Below are positions 47,393 to 60,202 of a DNA stretch of 64,000 nt, piece by piece. Under the pieces are notes generated by a model. The model did not search any database, was not told the origin of the DNA, and saw only the letters and a program-made list of their open reading frames with translations. The DNA is from Tulasnella sp. 424 (Eukaryota > Basidiomycota > Agaricomycetes > Cantharellales > Tulasnellaceae). Position 1 is the stretch's first letter, and the number at the start of each line of letters is the position of its first letter. A program made the position numbers and the translations under genes. Where the stretch lies: positions 242,891 to 306,890 of the forward strand of contig WSUB01000032.1 of the NCBI GenBank assembly GCA_019633425.1. Direction: 5' to 3'.

Positions 47393-49895
47393 TCAACTAG
47401 CTGCTTCCGAATCTCGCTTGGATAATTGACGGAGTTTAGCAGCTTCCTGGGAAGCGTAAGCTACTTGTTGAGTATGTTCGATTTCTTCGAAGACTTGAGT
47501 AGCTTCCGTATAACGACAAATTGCGTCACCGGAGTTGCCCTGATCGCGATGCGCGTCGGCGAGGTTCAACAGAGCGTGGGCTGTCCCTTGTCGGTCGCCG
47601 ATGTCGGTGGAGATTTCCAGTGCTTCAGAGTTGAGCGTGATGGCCTGGCCATACTCGTGTTGAAGTCGATGAATCTCACCGAGCCTTCGCAGAATATTGG
47701 CTCTCCCAAGTCTATCGCCAATGTCGGTGCTGATTTGTAGAGCCTCAGTGCGGAATGCAACGGCCTCGCTGTACTCCTTTCGAGCCTCATGCACCTCGGC
47801 GAGACCCTCCAGAGCGCCGGCTCTCCCTTGTCTGTCGCCGGTGTCGGTGCAGATTTGCAGGGCCTCGGAGCAGAATGTAACGGCCTGGTCGTACTCCTCT
47901 TGAAATTGATGCGCTTGAGCGAGACCTCGCAGAGCGGTGACTCTCCCTTCTCTGTGGCCGATGTTGGCGTAGATTTGTAGGACCTCAGAGTACAAAGTGA
48001 TGGCCTGGCTGTACTCCTTTCGATACCCATGCACGTCAGCGAGGCTCCAGAGGGCAGAGGCTCTCCCGCTTCTGTCGCCTATGTCGGTGTAGATTTGGAG
48101 GGCTTCAGAGCAGAATGTAACGGCCTGACTATAGTCGTCTCGAAACCGTTGCACGTTGGCCAGCTCAACCAGCGCGTCGGCCTCTCCTTTTCTGTCGCCA
48201 ACGTCCCTGTACCCCCCCAAAGCGTTGATGAAGAATTCCAACGCATTGGCGTAGTCATCCTGCGTTCCGTGCATCCGTCCCAGTTGCATCAGAAGCGCTG
48301 GAGAGGGAGCTTTGGATGCCGCTGGATCTGTGGTCTGTATCGGGTTTGGGCCGATCATAGGCTGTGTGGAATTCGTCATTTGCATGCACTTGACCCCGAA
48401 TCAGTATTACTCACAATCCAATTGATTGACATTTGAAAATCCTTGGCAGTCGGTCGTCTCGAAGGATCGATGCTCCAACACGCCAGCATGACCGAACAAA
48501 GCGCCTGAATCAGTGACATGCGAGCATGGTTGGTGATGGATGGGAGATCTCCCTGAACGACCCGTTTGATAACGATGGCATCCTTGGCGACATCTTGAAA
48601 CGGAATTGAGTTGGTCATGATCTATTTCGGAGCATACCTTGTGAGACTCGATCGTGAGCAATATAGTAATTGACCTTTCCTACCTCATAAGCCACCCACC
48701 CCAACGCCCAGATGTCGCTCTCAAGGATAGGTTCCTCCTCTCTCAATACCTCTGGCGGGGCCCACCGAAGCGTGTACTTATCTCCTGTCAACGTTATGCC
48801 CATGGTATTGGTGGAGCTGCAGAACGTTGCTTCAAGCGACAGCGCTGCCTGCGGTTTGTTCTCAGTTTGTCTCGTCTCCATGTTCAGATCATTGGCTGTG
48901 AGACGCCGAGCGGATCCAAAGTCGGTAATTACCGCTCGGCATTTGGAGTTTACCAATATGTTGATCTGAAAATTTAGGAGAGTGTTACCCAGTGGTTCAT
49001 GATAACGCTCTCGGAACGTACGGATTTCAGGTCACCGTGACGGATGGGGGGCTGGCGACTATGGAGGTATTCTACTCCTCTAGCCACATCGTTAATCTTG
49101 AATTCAGCGTGTCAGAGGTGGGTCGAAGGAAAGTCGTTTGATCGTACCAGCCAGACTCGTTCTGGAATTTCCCACTCCGCTGAGGCGATAAAGTCCCTCA
49201 AGGTACCGTTGTCTTCCCAGGGAAAGACCAGCCAGATCGTATCCTCGGAGGTGTTCTCAACGAATCCTTCGAGCTTGATGATGTTTCCGTGAGAAAGGTC
49301 CACCAAGAATCCCGCTTCTCTCAGTGTCAACTGAGCCCGAAGGAGTTAGCGCTGAAAGCACCGCGTGATTGGATGGAGGATTATTACCCCCAATACCCTC
49401 CCTCGATCGTCCGATATGTTCATCTTTTTCACTGCTACAGGCTGTGAGGTTCGAAACGATGAGCCGCCCAACGTCACTATGAATCAACGGAGAAGCTATT
49501 CTGCACGCACCTTTCGCCGCGAAGGCGTTTCCCGTTCCGAACTATCGGGGTCGAGAGTTTGGCTTTTCGCAGGATCGTACGGGTCCTCTCGGTCTATACC
49601 ATCGGAGGGGGAGATCAAAAACGCTTTTACCACCGTCGCGTTTCCTCCACGAAACTCGGGGGCGTCCTTGGGGAATTCGAATGATGACTCATCAATTCGC
49701 CACTTGGCAAGCTTCTCGAGTTTATCTCTCTACGAAAAGAGTATTATTTCGTGAGCTATTGAGATCGCCCTTTGGGACCCAGGAAGGACATACCAGCTTG
49801 GCGCTCAGCGGGAATCCACCGGAGGTGTCCGTGTCGTGGTCCAACGGCGACCTAGGCAAGCCAGAAGCCGCGTCGTGGCCTTTGTCTTTTTGCAT
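47393..49895 (-). CDS. protein kinase-TPR fusion, copy 5
   Basis: Starts MQKDKGHDAASGLP at 49895. The kinase exons have LREAGFLVDLSHGN, KLEGFVENTSEDT, HGDLKS, TDFGSARRL, WAPPEVL and CWSIDPSRRPTAKDF. The last intron (48362-48414) has the best donor in the set, GTGAGT, and defines the exon junction for all copies: NWI joined to PMIGPNP. Seven TPR units follow, ending SKRDSEAAS at 47393. A minus-strand TATA element lies at 50007-50016. The spacer upstream contains the empty site of the retrotransposon. Confidence 0.87.
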
Positions 49896-52800
49896 AAGAT
49901 GATCTAAGCGAGAAGAGGGTATGTGGTGGTAAGAGTCGCCGTTATCGGATGGTCTTTGCCTAGATGAAGGGAAGCGGGTTGAGTGTTGATGATGAACGAG
50001 GGCCCTGGATATAAAGGGTGTGGGAGGTTTTCCCACCCAACCCAGCACTGCATCTGCCCGTGCCTTTCTTCGCGAGGTTATTGGGAAAGCCGCAGTGTTC
50101 CTGCAGCCAGGCGCTTGTCCAGCATGTTCCAAGTTTGCTAGTCTGCGCGGCGACGTTGAGGTTTCGTCTTACGAGAAATCGACCTCTCGCTGGTCGTGAG
50201 CCACACGATGAGACATTTGCAACGCCAACCACACGATGATGTGAGGGACATTTTCTGAAATAGACGAGGCTGTAAGAGCGATGATATACAGCTTCTTACA
50301 TTAGCAGACTGTGGTCTTATTTCCTTCGGTCTTGGTTCCTATTTGTCGAGTCTCGGAAGCCGCCTCGGTAACCTCTGGGCCGTTTCCCGACATCTCATTC
50401 TTGCACTCAGATCCTCGACTTCATAAGCATGATCTAAAGTCAGAAACGAGATGATACAAATGTTTCGTGGACGTCCGAAGAGCCACGACGTCATATAAAT
50501 ACCTTCCGAGCCAGAGTGCTCGGGACCAAGCGCTTGACGTTATTCCGGATATTTGCCCACTTGCTGCTACGCGAAGGGAAGTTCGTTTGCCAACTGCTGT
50601 CAGGGAGTTCCGGGTGTCAAGGAGGTTGGATTGATGCCCTACCTCTGTCTCTAACCAAATTCTCACCGCGCTTGTCTCCGCAGCAAGTTCTTGGGGGCAC
50701 CCAAATCTCGCTGCCTCACCCGAAGTACTCTTTCCTCACCCGTCGATTGAAGCCGGAGCAAGTGCAAAGCTGTCGTGTACACGCTCGACTCAGCACAACA
50801 TGCGTGATATATCGTGCGTGAGCCCAAAGAGGGTCGGAAGAGGGAAAGAGACAAGTAAGCCATAGTAGTAGAACACCGGAGGAACTGGGGCATGCAGGTA
50901 ATGTATGCAGATGACCAACAAGCAAGACCGGAAGATAGAGAAAATGACTGTGAAGAACACCGGCGAGTTAGCTCCTGGACTCTATCTAGTCTCCGTTGCA
51001 GACTGATAACAACTTGGGAGGGGGAGGTAAGCGCGTTGTTATCGACTCTATCAGGGATTGTCACCACTCTCCATCCGAGTAACCTTCAACCGATCGCTCA
51101 GCACCAGCGTTCGTTTCCTCGGCGCGAACCACGACAGAGCGTATCCACTCTTTCGGGGAAGGCAAGCCAGGACGCCATTAGAAACGAATTCCGTCTTCAA
51201 GCGAAACGCTAAAGTCGGCCGCTCAAAATCAGTTATCTTGTCGATGCTGTAGATGCCAGCCGACTACTCACGTTCAATTAATTGAAGATGGGTAAATCGA
51301 AGATAGCCCAATTCGAAGCAAGCGTGCGCCAAACGTCTGTGATGGTTGGAACGGAACCGACGACTGGTCATAGCGGTGTTAGGCTGCTTGACAACATATT
51401 CAAACTTACTTGGCGTTGTTCTGTCCACTCCAGACTGGATTAGTGTTCTTCCAGCTTGAAGGACCTTGTCGCGGTTTTCTTTGCGGTCCAGCCACTCCCT
51501 CTCCACGCGATTCAGCAAGCTCCTCAAATTGTGTTAACTTGACTATTTGACCAAGGAGGCGAAAGAGCTATCGACCGTGCTGAACACCAGCTTGAGCTGT
51601 TGGGACTACCCTTCGGTCAGTATCTGGGAGGAATTCTAAGATCCAGACACTACTCACCGTCCGCCAAGCTCGACCTTGAGGTTAATCCTTAGATGCGAAT
51701 CTTCTATTTTTTAACTAGAATCCCGATCAAATTTATGCACCTGTCCTGACAAGCAATGGCCCGACCCCCCAGAAGCGAACTATGAACACACGCAAAAAAA
51801 AGGTCAGCCGCCCAATATTAGTTATCTTGCCGAATACACCCACACCAGGTCACTACTCACATTTCCATCGAGAGAGGGTTAACCGGTACTTTCCTTCACT
51901 ATACGCCAAGCTCCTTGATGATTGTAAAGGGAGGGCCAAATTTTAATAGCTTTGTAACGCTGCTTCGCGGTGGCTTCGAAGGGATCGACATTGTTCTGTT
52001 CACCGAACTCTCTTAGCACTACGGTTCCCTTTCGTCACAAAGTGAAGTGCGTGACGTACCTTGACTATATTCCGGTCTCTCAATAATCCCACTCCGTGCC
52101 CCTCGCGGTATAGCAGGGTTCAATTAGCTGAGCGAGTAGATGAGCGAGGCACCGGTCTCGTTGGCCCGTGGCTTGAGTACCTGTAGCGTACAACGCACTC
52201 TTCGACACCAGGAATCGGAGTTTCGACGTCTCCAGCGTATGCCAATGTATTAGAAGGAATGGCCATGCAGTCGCCTGGCTCCTCGTGGGGGGTTCAGCTC
52301 CGTAGACGGAGACTTGGGGCGCTGCATGTCGTGCGCGACGATGCGAGATGAAGGAAAGGACTTTGAAAGCTGCAACCGCGACGAACGAAGACGGGCATAA
52401 AGAGGAAGTTTCAAGGACGTGCGAGGACCGAAGCGGGTGCATTGGGTTGGGGGAATAAGGGTGGAGGTGAAATCGGAGTATTTCAGATTGGACTGGGATT
52501 TTGATGACCACAAAAGTCATGGAACAAAAAGTAACCAGACCAAGGGATGCCAGCGCTTCGTACCGCCATGTTGGACTGAAGGCGGAGAGCGCCTTGACGC
52601 CGCGAGTCGTTTGGGAGGTGATGCATCACGTTGGAGCAGGTCAAGCAAGGGGCGCCCAACCCAACTTGTCAGGGTCTGGCCGCGTTCAAAGAGTCCTTGC
52701 CGCTGTCGGAACGTCGACCAAGTCAGTTTGATTGATTACTCGGACTACGCTCACTGACCGACTTACCCATCTTTAGCTGGATGAGGAAGGGGAGGGAGAG

Positions 52801-53099
52801 GACGTGGGTGCTTGGAGGGAGAGGAGAGCAGGTACACAACGCGCTCCTGATTTTGGCCAGGGCATGTTCTCGGTTTCATGAGGGACAAGTTGCGCGTCTT
52901 CGTCTGAAATCCCTACAATTGGACACATGCTTGCGAGTCGTTGGGACAGAGTGCATTGAGTCTATAATTAGGGGTCAGTGTCAGGGCGATTGGCCAGAGA
53001 CGATGCCATTAGCCCCAGGCACAACCAAGAAAAGATATCGACCTTTGCCTATGACGTCATTGGACTTTTAATGCTTTGTTTTCGCTGCCTTACCCCGCT
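49896..53099. repeat. spacer of unit 5, with retrotransposon empty site
   Basis: About 3.2 kb, the longest spacer. About 50620-50660 carries the uninterrupted sequence GATGCCCTACCTCTGTCTC that the retrotransposon splits in unit 2. A minus-strand coding-like piece (LLNRVEREWLDRKENRDKV) lies at about 51450-51525, and the recurrent decayed blocks lie at about 51900-52700. No intact gene was seen. Confidence 0.6.
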
Positions 53100-53765
53100 A
53101 CCAAGGACGGACCACCGAGGACACCGTGAAAAGACGTAATGATATCCCGGGAGAGAAGAAACACATAAAATAGCCGACAAGGAGAACCAAGTGCAGGAGA
53201 AGGCAGCGGATACGGCGAAGGAGCTCCGAGCTAGGCGACACCCTCCCCGACTTGATACCCGAGAACGAGAAAGACGAAGACGTTAAGACTTCAAATTATC
53301 CAAGGAGAAGAGCGCTGTGCTCTTACCTGCTCCGAAGGCTGATACTCGCAAGTTGTCTAAGCGGTTTTCCTCTGCGCGCATGTTGTCTGACCGGCAGCAT
53401 TCTTTGTCGCTGAATGTTCAACACAAGCTTGGCGGATTCCGGGGCAGCGACGAGGAGTTCTAGGAGCTCTAATATGCCGTGTACTACTGTCTGGTGCTCG
53501 TTTCTCAAGCACGCAGGACAAGCGACAGGGTAAGGTTCGTCTCTTGTTCGTTCGTCCTGCTGCTATCATCATTTATCGAATCTTTCTTACTTTCCGATTA
53601 GGAAACCTCCTGTATCACCTCATTTTCGGACCCCAAGCGCGAATTCATCACTGCACTGTGAGATGGCGCTGGTGGAAAGACCAGGCGCGACCGCCTCATG
53701 GTTGTAAACGGTGCCGGTAAACTCGCGCAGGTAAGCTTGGCGTTAAGCCCGCTGAGAGGTATATC
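53100..53765 (+). pseudogene. peroxiredoxin relic (unit 6)
   Basis: Collinear with the intact peroxiredoxin from the tail region to the end of exon 4. It carries frameshifts and has lost the catalytic Cys motif (CAACACAAGCTTGGCGGATTC in the aligned place has no GCT-Q-Q-A-C). Confidence 0.84.
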
Positions 53766-54054
53766 GTCCCTGTTTAACCACTCGTTCTTCACAATCATTT
53801 GCTTTACTACATAGAGCGATTCGTATATACAGGAACCCTTGATTCTAATATGTGGTGTCGGGGGACGTGAGAGAAAGCGGCAGCGGTTGGCAGCGTTGGC
53901 AAGAGAGCCGACGGAAAGAAACATCGTCGAATGATTCTACTACAGGAAGGAACAAGAGGTGACGGAAACAGAGAGTGAATGCATGGATCGACAAAACATA
54001 CGGCAATGGAATGCGTACATCGCATGCTTTATGGAACGAGCAATCTCAGAAACG

Positions 54055-56545
54055 TCATGAGGCTTCTCTCGGCCTCGATAATCGACGGACTTCAGCAACT
54101 GCTTGCGAAGCGTAAGCTACATTCCCAGTATATCCCATCCGCTCAAAGATTTCAATTGCTTCTGTATAACGAGGAATTGCGTCATCGAAGTTGCCCTGAT
54201 CGCGATGCACGTCAGCAAGGTTCAACAGAGAGTAGGCTGTCCCATATCGATCGCCGATGTCAGTAGAGACTTCCAGTGCTTCAGAGTTGAGCGTGATGGC
54301 CTGGCTATACTCGTGTTGAAGTCGATGAATCTCAGCGAGCTTTCGCAGAACACTGGCTCTCCCCAATCTATTGCCAATGTCGGTGCAGGTTTGTAAAGCC
54401 TCAGTGTGGAATGTAACGGCCTCGCTGTACTCTCCTCGAGCCTGGTGCACCTCAGCGAGACCCTGCAGAGCGTTGGCTCTCCCTTGTACGTTGCCGATGT
54501 CGCTGCAGATTTGCAGGGCCTCGGAGTAGAATGTAACGGCCTGGTCGTACTCCTTTTGAAATCGATGCACCTCAGCGAGACCCTGCAGAGCTTCGACTCT
54601 CCCTTGTCTGTTGCCGATGTCGGTGCGGATTTGCAGGACCTCGGAGTAGAAAGTGATGGCCTGGCTGAACTCGTTTCGATACCGATGCACCTCTGCGAGA
54701 CCCCAGAGGACAGAGGCTCTCCCGTTTCGGTCGCCGATGTCGGTGTAGATTTGGAGGGCTTCAGAGTAGAATGTAACGGGCTGACTGTACTCGCTTCGAA
54801 ACCGATGCACGTCGGCCAGCTGACGCAGTGCCTCGGCCTTTCCTTTTCTATCGCCGATGTCTCTGTATCTACCCAAAGCGTCGGTGAAGAATTCCAACGC
54901 GTTGGTGTAGTCATCCTGAAATTTGTACATCTCCCCCAGTTGCATCAGAAGTGCTGGAGAGCGAGCCATGGAAGCCGCTACTTCTGTGCTCCGTTTCGGG
55001 TTTGGGGCGATCATAGGCTGTATTGATTCCGTCAGTTGCATGTACTTGACCCTGAATCAGTATTACCCACAATCCAGTTGATTGACATTTGAAAGTCCTT
55101 GGCGGTCGGTCGTTTCATAGGGTCGATGCTCCAACATGCAAGCATGAGCGAACAAAGCGCCTGAATCAGCGACATGCGAGCGTGGTTCGTGATGGATGGG
55201 AGATCGCCCTGAACGACCCGTTTGATAACGACGGCGTCCTTGGCGACATCTTGGAACGGAATTGAGTTCGTCATGACCTATTTCGGAGCATATTTTGTGA
55301 AATTTGATCGTGAGCAATATAGTAATTGAACTTTCCTACCTCGTAAGCCACCCACCCCAACGCCCAGATGTCGCTCTCAAGGATAGGTTTCTCCTCTCTC
55401 AATACCTCTGGCGGGGCCCACCGAAGCGTGTACTTATCTCCAGTTAACGTTATGCCCATGGTGTTGGTGGAGCTGCAGAACGTTGCTTCAAGCGACAGCG
55501 CTGCCTGCGGTTTGTCCTCTGTTTGTCTCGTCTCCATGTTCAGATCGTTGGTTGTGAGACGCCGAGCGGATCCGAAGTCGGTAATTACCGCGCGGCATTC
55601 GGAGTTCACTAGTATGTTGATCTGAAATTTTAGGAGAATGTTACCCGGTGCTTCATGATAACGCTCTCGGAACATACGGATTTCAGGTCACCGTGACGGA
55701 TGGGGGGCTGGCGACTATGGAGGTATTCTACTCCTCTAGCCACATCGTCAATCTTGAATTCAGAGTGTCAAAGGTGGGTCGAACCAAAGTCGTTTGATCG
55801 TACCAGCGAGACTCGTTCCGGAATTTCCCACTCCGCTGACGCGATAAAGTCTCTCAAGGTGCCGTTGTCTTCCCAAGGAAAGACCAGCCAGATCGTATCC
55901 TCGGAAATGTTCTCAACGAATCCTTCGAGCTTGATCATGTTTCCGTGAGAAAGGTCCACCAAGAATCCCGCTTCTCTTAGTGTCAACTGAGCCCGAAAGA
56001 GTTAGCGCTGAAAGCACCGCGTGATTTGATGGAGGATTCTTACCCGCAATACCCTCGCCCGATCGTCTGATATGTTCATCTTTTTCACTGCTACAGGCTG
56101 TAAGGTTCGAAACGATGAGCCGCCCGACGTCACTATAAATCAACGGAGAAGCTGTTCTGCACGGACCTTTCGCCGCGAAGACGTTTCCCCTTCCGGACTA
56201 TCGGGGTCGAGAGTTTGGCTTTTCGAAGGATCGTACGAGCCCTCTCGGTCTATACCATCGGAGGGAGAGATCAAAAACGCTTTTACCACCGTCGCGTTTC
56301 CTCCACGAAATTCGGGGGCGTCCTTAGGGAATTCGAATGATGACTCATCAATTCGCCACTTGGCAAGCTTCTCGAGTTTATCTCTCTACGAAAAGAGTAT
56401 TATTTCGTGAGCTATTGAGATCGCCCTTCGGGACCCGGGAAGGACATACCAGCTTGGCGTTCAGCGGGAATCCACCGGAGGAGGCGTCGTGGTCCAGCCC
56501 GGGCAAGCCAGAAGCGCCGGCATCGTGGCTTTCGTCTCTTTGCAT
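54055..56545 (-). CDS. protein kinase-TPR fusion, copy 6
   Basis: Starts MQRDESHDAGASG at 56545, then follows the shared exon plan with HGDLKS, INILVNSECRA, TDFGSARRL, WAPPEVLREEKP and CWSIDPMKRPTAKDF. The last intron has donor GTGGGT and acceptor ATACAG just before PMIAPNPKRS. Seven TPR units end SRPREAS at 54055. No frame break was seen. The TATA-like element of copies 1, 3 and 5 is not present upstream. Confidence 0.86.
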
Positions 56546-59259
56546 AGAATGATATAACCGAAAAGAGGCTAAGTGATGGTAAGAGTCGCCGTTTTTGGAT
56601 AGTCTTCGCAGAGATGAAGCGAAGCGGATTGAGTGTTGATAGGGGTGTGGGTGATGAATCGCGGCGAGAGGTTTTTCCCACCGAGCACTGCATCTGAACG
56701 TGCCTTTCTCCGCGAGGTAAAAGGGAACGCCGCAGTGGTCCTGCAACTGGCCGCTTGTCTAGCATGTCCTTACTAGGTCGGTATCGTTGTTCTTTTCTCT
56801 CTGCATCGAAGTCGAAAGGCGAGAGTTTTTTCTTTAGATCCCCGTTTCCTTGTCTCCGCAGAGAGTCCTCCGGGGCATACCTCCCCGACCCACGCGAAGT
56901 ACTCTTTCCACGCCCCTTAACTGAAGCCGGAGCAGCCGCAAAGTTGTCTCGTGCGTGCTCGACTCGGCACAACATACGCGATATCTCGTGCGTGGTCAAA
57001 AGAAGAGAAAAGCTGGGCGAGCCATGGCAGTAGAACACCGGGGAACGGCGACATGCAGGTAACATATAATGATGGCCAACAGGTACGGCTGGAAGCTAGA
57101 GAAAAAGGACTGGGAGAACACCGGTGAGTCAGTTCTTAGACTGTATCAGGGATCGTCAGACACCACTCACCATCCGAATAACCTAACGATCCCCCAACGC
57201 CAACGTCCGTTTCTTCAGCGACAACCATGACGGAGCGGATGCAGTCCTCCGGAAAGGAAAGTCACGATGCCCTCGGAAGCGAATTACGTCTGACGTGAGA
57301 CGGGAAGGTCAACCGGTCGAGATTAGTTATCTCTACGGCCGATGAGGTAGGTGCCAGGTGACCGCTCACGTTTCCATTGAAGCCTAAACCCCACAAACGC
57401 CGCTAGACGCACTCGAAGGTTGGAACGGAAAGGGCAAATCTCCCTAGCCTCGTTGAACTGCTTTAGGTTTCCTTGGCGTTGTTCTGTTCGATCCAAATTG
57501 GATCGGCAGGGGACATTTTTGTTCCGGCTTGAATGACCTCGTGGCGGCCTTCTTTACGGTTCAGTCCCTTGGGCAACCCGCCCACCTCCTTCACTCAGTT
57601 CGACAAGCTCCTTGAGCTTATCTGACCCGGCTAGGTGACCGAGGAGACGAACGGGCTATCGTCCGTGCGTGAGCTGTTGGAAGCGTACGAGGTAGGAGTG
57701 GATTGCTTTCGCGACTCACGTCATTGTCGAAACCACCAGTCGGTCCGTATTCGGAAGGAGTCGAAGATGTAGCCTCTGCTCGCCTGACGACAAGTTTGAC
57801 CTTGAACTAATTCTTCGGTGCCAGTCTTTTCCGCTCCTCGACGAGAATAACGGCGGAATCCATGCACTTCTCCTTACGTAGAAAGTCACGAGTCCCCTAG
57901 AAGCGAACTACGAACGGATATGAAAACAATACGGTCAGTCGCCCGGAATCAGTTATTTTGCCGAAGACGCGATAGAAGGTCACAACGCACGTTTCCATTG
58001 AAGAATGAATAACCTGCACTGGCTTTCACTACGCGCCAGACTTGCTGAATGATAGTAAAGGGAGGGGGAAATCGTGGTAGCTTTGTAACGCTGCTCGACG
58101 GTGGCTTCAAAGGGCGCGGCACCGTTCTGTCCATCGAGCTCTCTTAGAGATATGTTTCCCTCTAATCGCAAAGAGAAGTGCGTAACGTACCTTGATATAT
58201 ATTCCGGCTCTCCAATCATTTCACTCATCGCCCCGTGTTATTTGGCGGGCGTTGACTGGCTGAGCGAGTAGATGAGCAAGGCACTAGTCGTGTTGGTTCG
58301 TGGCTTGAGTTGTTGCAGCGTACAACGCACTATTCGACACCAGGAATCGGAGTTTGTCTATAGCATACGCCGAGATATGTAGGGAACGGTAATGCCGTCG
58401 TTCGCTCGTTATGAGGGCTGAATCTGTGAGTTCAGCTTTGTAGCCGAAGACTTGTCGCACTTTGTGCCTTGGGACGCTGGGGAATAAATTGGACGACGGA
58501 AAGGACTTTTAGAGCTGCAACTGGGACAAAACCAAAGATGGATATAGAGAGGAAGGAGTGGTTTAGGGAAGTGCGAGGACCGAAGCACATACAGGTGGTT
58601 GGGGGAGGAAGGTGAAGGTGAAATCAGGGAGAGATTCCAGGTTGGACTGGGACTCCGATGACCGAGATCGCCCCAGGTCATGGCACAAAAGGCCACCCGA
58701 CCGAAGGCTGCCAGGGACTTTGCACCGCCGTGTTGGATTGAATGAACTGAGGCCCTTTATACTGCAAGTCGCTTGCGAGGTGGTGAATCGCCTTGTAAGG
58801 AGGCCAGGCAAGGAAGGGGAACCCAAGTTTCAGGGTCTGGCCCGCGTTCAAAAGAGTCCTTGCCGCTGTCGGAACGTCGACCAAGTCAGCTTGATTGATT
58901 GCACATACTACGTTCCCCGACTAACTTACCCATCTTTAGGTGAATGAGGGAGGGAGAGGGAGAGGACGTAGCAAGTACACAACGCGCTCCTGATTTTGGC
59001 GAGGACATGCTCCCGGCCTCATGGCCATCGGAGACCAGTTGCGCGTCTCCCTCTGAGATCGCTTTCACAATTGGACACGTGCTTGTTGTTGAGAAAGAGA
59101 GAAGCAGAGTGAGTAGGGATGGGCCATTAATGCACTGCGTCTCTAATTAGAGGTCAGTTCCAGGGCGAGGCCACCAGGTCCAGGCACAACAAAAAGTACG
59201 ACGTCATCGGACTTTCAACTTCCCCCATCCTTTCTTTTCGCTGCCTTACCCCGCTGCCA
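56546..59259. repeat. spacer of unit 6
   Basis: Upstream flank of copy 6, followed by recurrent decayed blocks at about 58030-58850, where the minus-strand piece ISLRELDGQNGAAPFEAT is most legible. No intact gene was seen. Confidence 0.55.
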
Positions 59260-59875
59260 ACGACGTATAAGGAACAAAACGAAGAGATAACGGACAAGGA
59301 GAACCAAGGGGAGGCGGCTGACACGGCAAAGGAGCTCCCAGCTACGCGGGACCGTCCCGGACTTGATACTCGAGAACGACGAAGACGTTGAGATTTCGAA
59401 ACCATCCAAGGAGAACGGCGCCGTATTCTTGATTTTTCCGAAGGCTGATACTCGTGAGTTGTCTCGAAGTGGTTTTCCTCTACGCGCGCATGTCAGCTGA
59501 TTGGCAGCATTCTTTATCGCTGAACATACTACAGTGCACAAAGTTTGCGGATTCAGCGACAGCCACGAGGAGTTCTAGGAACTCAAATATACCGCTACTA
59601 CTGCCTGAGTGTTGATTCGTCAAGCACGCAAGACAAGCGACAGAGCAAGGTTCGTCTGGTGTTCGTTCGCCCTGCTGCTATCATCATCTTTCTTACTTTC
59701 CGATCAGGAAACCTCCAGTATCAGGTCATTTCAGACCCCAAGCGCCAACTCATCACTGCACTGGGAGCAGACGCTGGCGACGAGACCAAGCGCGGTCGCC
59801 TCGTGTTTGAAAACGGTACGGGTAAACAGTGGGTAAACTCGCAAGAGGGAGTTTGGCGTCAACCTCGCCGAGAGG
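59260..59875 (+). pseudogene. peroxiredoxin relic (unit 7)
   Basis: Collinear with the intact gene. The catalytic region reads CAGTGCACAAAGTTTGCGG, so one Cys-like codon context survives but the frame is broken and a TAG follows EEF. The exon 4 region (SDPKRQLITALGADAG) is well kept. Confidence 0.85.
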
Positions 59876-60202
59876 TATATCGTCCACGTTTAACTACTCG
59901 TTCTTCAGATTCATTTGCTTTACTATCCAGAGCGACTCGGAAATACAGGAAACCTTGATTCTAATCTGTGGTGTCGGGGAAGTGAGAGAAAGAGGCGGCA
60001 GTTGGTAGAGTTGGCAGGAGAGCCGACAGAAAGAAACATCCTCGAATGATTCTATCACAGGAAAGAACAAGATGTGACCGAGACGAGACGGAGAGTTAGT
60101 GCAGAGATCGACAGAACATACGGCAGTGGAATGCGTACGTTGCCTGCGTTACGTGATGTTTAGACTGGGACCTCGGACAGTCTCGAAGGTCTCCGAGAAA
60201 CG

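Noticed and set aside
54222..55026. Long open frames antisense to, or out of frame with, the TPR exons (up to 230 codons), also in every other copy
   Set aside because: They are shadows of the periodic 120-base TPR coding repeat. They show low-complexity Ser/Pro/Thr or Leu/Val patterns, and the real frame carries clear TPR motifs.
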